Assembly: GCA_021848065.1 (NCBI GenBank)
Contig: JAJZNA010000016.1
Coordinates: 1 to 49,043 of the forward strand
DNA length: 49,043 nt
Direction of reading: 5' to 3'
DNA from: Microcaldota archaeon
GTDB lineage: Archaea > Micrarchaeota > Micrarchaeia > Micrarchaeales > CABMGC01
Below the pieces are notes generated by a model that was given only the letters and a program-made list of their open reading frames with translations, had not been told where the DNA came from and ran no database searches. Every line of letters begins with the position of its first letter. The first letter of the stretch is position 1. The position numbers and the translations under genes were made by a program. Below are positions 48,669 to 49,043 of this stretch, in pieces.

Positions 48669-49043
48669 TCACGGAAGTATGTTGTCTATGATGAACTTCG
48701 GTTCGTACTTCATTATGTCAGAATATTTCTCCCCGGTGCCGAAGAACAGGACCGGCACTGTGGTGTCGCTGAGGATGGAAAGGGTGTTGCCTCCCTTGGC
48801 ATCCACATCAAGCTTGGTCAGTATTATCCCGTCTATCTTCACTGCCTCGTTTATTGCCTTTACCTGGTCAAGGAGCGCGTTTCCGGATATGGCCTCGCCC
48901 ACGAATATCTTGAGGTCAGGGGCAGTGACCCTCACCATCTTTCTGAGCTCGTCTATAAGGCTCTTGTTGGTTTCCTGCCTGCCTGCGCTGTCTATAAGAA
49001 CTGCCATTATTCCATGGGCCTTGGCATGCGCTATCGCATCAAA
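48669..49043 (-). CDS. ftsY: Signal recognition particle receptor FtsY (C-terminal part, cut by window end)
   Basis: 125 residues are visible and the frame continues past the window edge on the minus strand. G domain of the SRP GTPase family: the G3 motif DSAGRQETN (D-x-x-G-R), the G4 LTKLDVDAKGGN (T-K-x-D) and the closing VPVLFFGTGEKYSDI, where G-x-G-E-x-x-x-D/L is the FtsY/Ffh end. FtsY targets ribosome-SRP complexes to the membrane. The N domain and P-loop lie outside. Confidence 0.93.
   Translation of the reverse strand, partial: FDAIAHAKAHGIMAVLIDSAGRQETNKSLIDELRKMVRVTAPDLKIFVGEAISGNALLDQVKAINEAVKIDGIILTKLDVDAKGGNTLSILSDTTVPVLFFGTGEKYSDIMKYEPKFIIDNILP

Noticed and set aside
1..49043. 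CRISPR array or Cas genes
   Set aside because: No regularly spaced repeats of 24-40 bp and no Cas-like proteins are present. The adhesin repeats are coding and irregular.
1..49043. rRNA or SRP RNA genes
   Set aside because: No 5S, 16S, 23S or SRP RNA signature was seen. The ftsY gene at the edge does not bring an SRP RNA with it in this window.

Overview
The window is archaeal. It has an A-type ATP synthase operon (H-I-K-E-C-F-A-B-D), eukaryote-like ribosomal proteins (L30e, L7Ae, S28e, L24e), aEF-2 with the diphthamide histidine, an HMf-type histone, a diphthine-ammonia ligase and archaeal TATA promoters about 26 bp upstream of starts. Compact spacing, heavy AGG (Arg) and ATA (Ile) codon use, a surface-protein locus and a few respiratory and transport genes suggest a DPANN archaeon of the Micrarchaeota/ARMAN type. 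That placement is inference; no 16S gene is present.

Layout. 1-6318: cell-surface locus with two paralogous adhesins (one cut by the window edge) built from InlB/'GW'-like repeats, a small membrane-anchored secreted protein, and two kelch-like propellers with a cysteine pair in nearly every blade. 6324-15555: core information genes: guaB; L30e-S12-S7-EF-2; an uncharacterised divergent pair; L7Ae-S28e-L24e and thiI. The L7Ae leader carries a kink-loop that includes its own Shine-Dalgarno sequence. 15733-18853: a secreted protein, a GNAT enzyme, histone, a BofA-like membrane protein, a compact RNase P RNA gene and a THUMP-FtsJ methyltransferase. 19005-27343: complete ATP synthase operon. 27435-30017: Dph6, an FMN reductase, an aminotransferase and tRNA-Val(UAC).

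30018-about 35360: an AT-richer accessory island just downstream of tRNA-Val. It holds a Fic protein with its own direct-repeat operator, a RelB/RelE-type pair, an AbiEii-like nucleotidyltransferase with a small overlapping partner, a decayed Fic C-terminus, a J-domain protein with helical repeats and a cold-shock protein. Short imperfect copies of the tRNA 3' end (core CTGTGCCTCCAT) lie between the modules, as expected for repeated integration or accretion at the tRNA. No integrase is visible.

35363-49043: single genes and short operons: a secreted protein, an ArsR/AHSA1 pair, a GNAT enzyme, an EamA transporter, a HerA-like ATPase, a thioesterase, an MFS exporter followed by an ICMT-like methyltransferase, an SDR, a solo cytochrome b, a sugar-porter MFS protein, an HxlR regulator with a palindromic operator overlapping an alpha/beta hydrolase, a decayed M20 peptidase end, and the C-terminus of FtsY at the edge.

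Two start rules recur. Promoter-proximal genes often look leaderless (start codon about 26 bp after the TATA box). Genes inside operons use GGTG-type Shine-Dalgarno sequences 4-7 nt before ATG, GTG or TTG starts.
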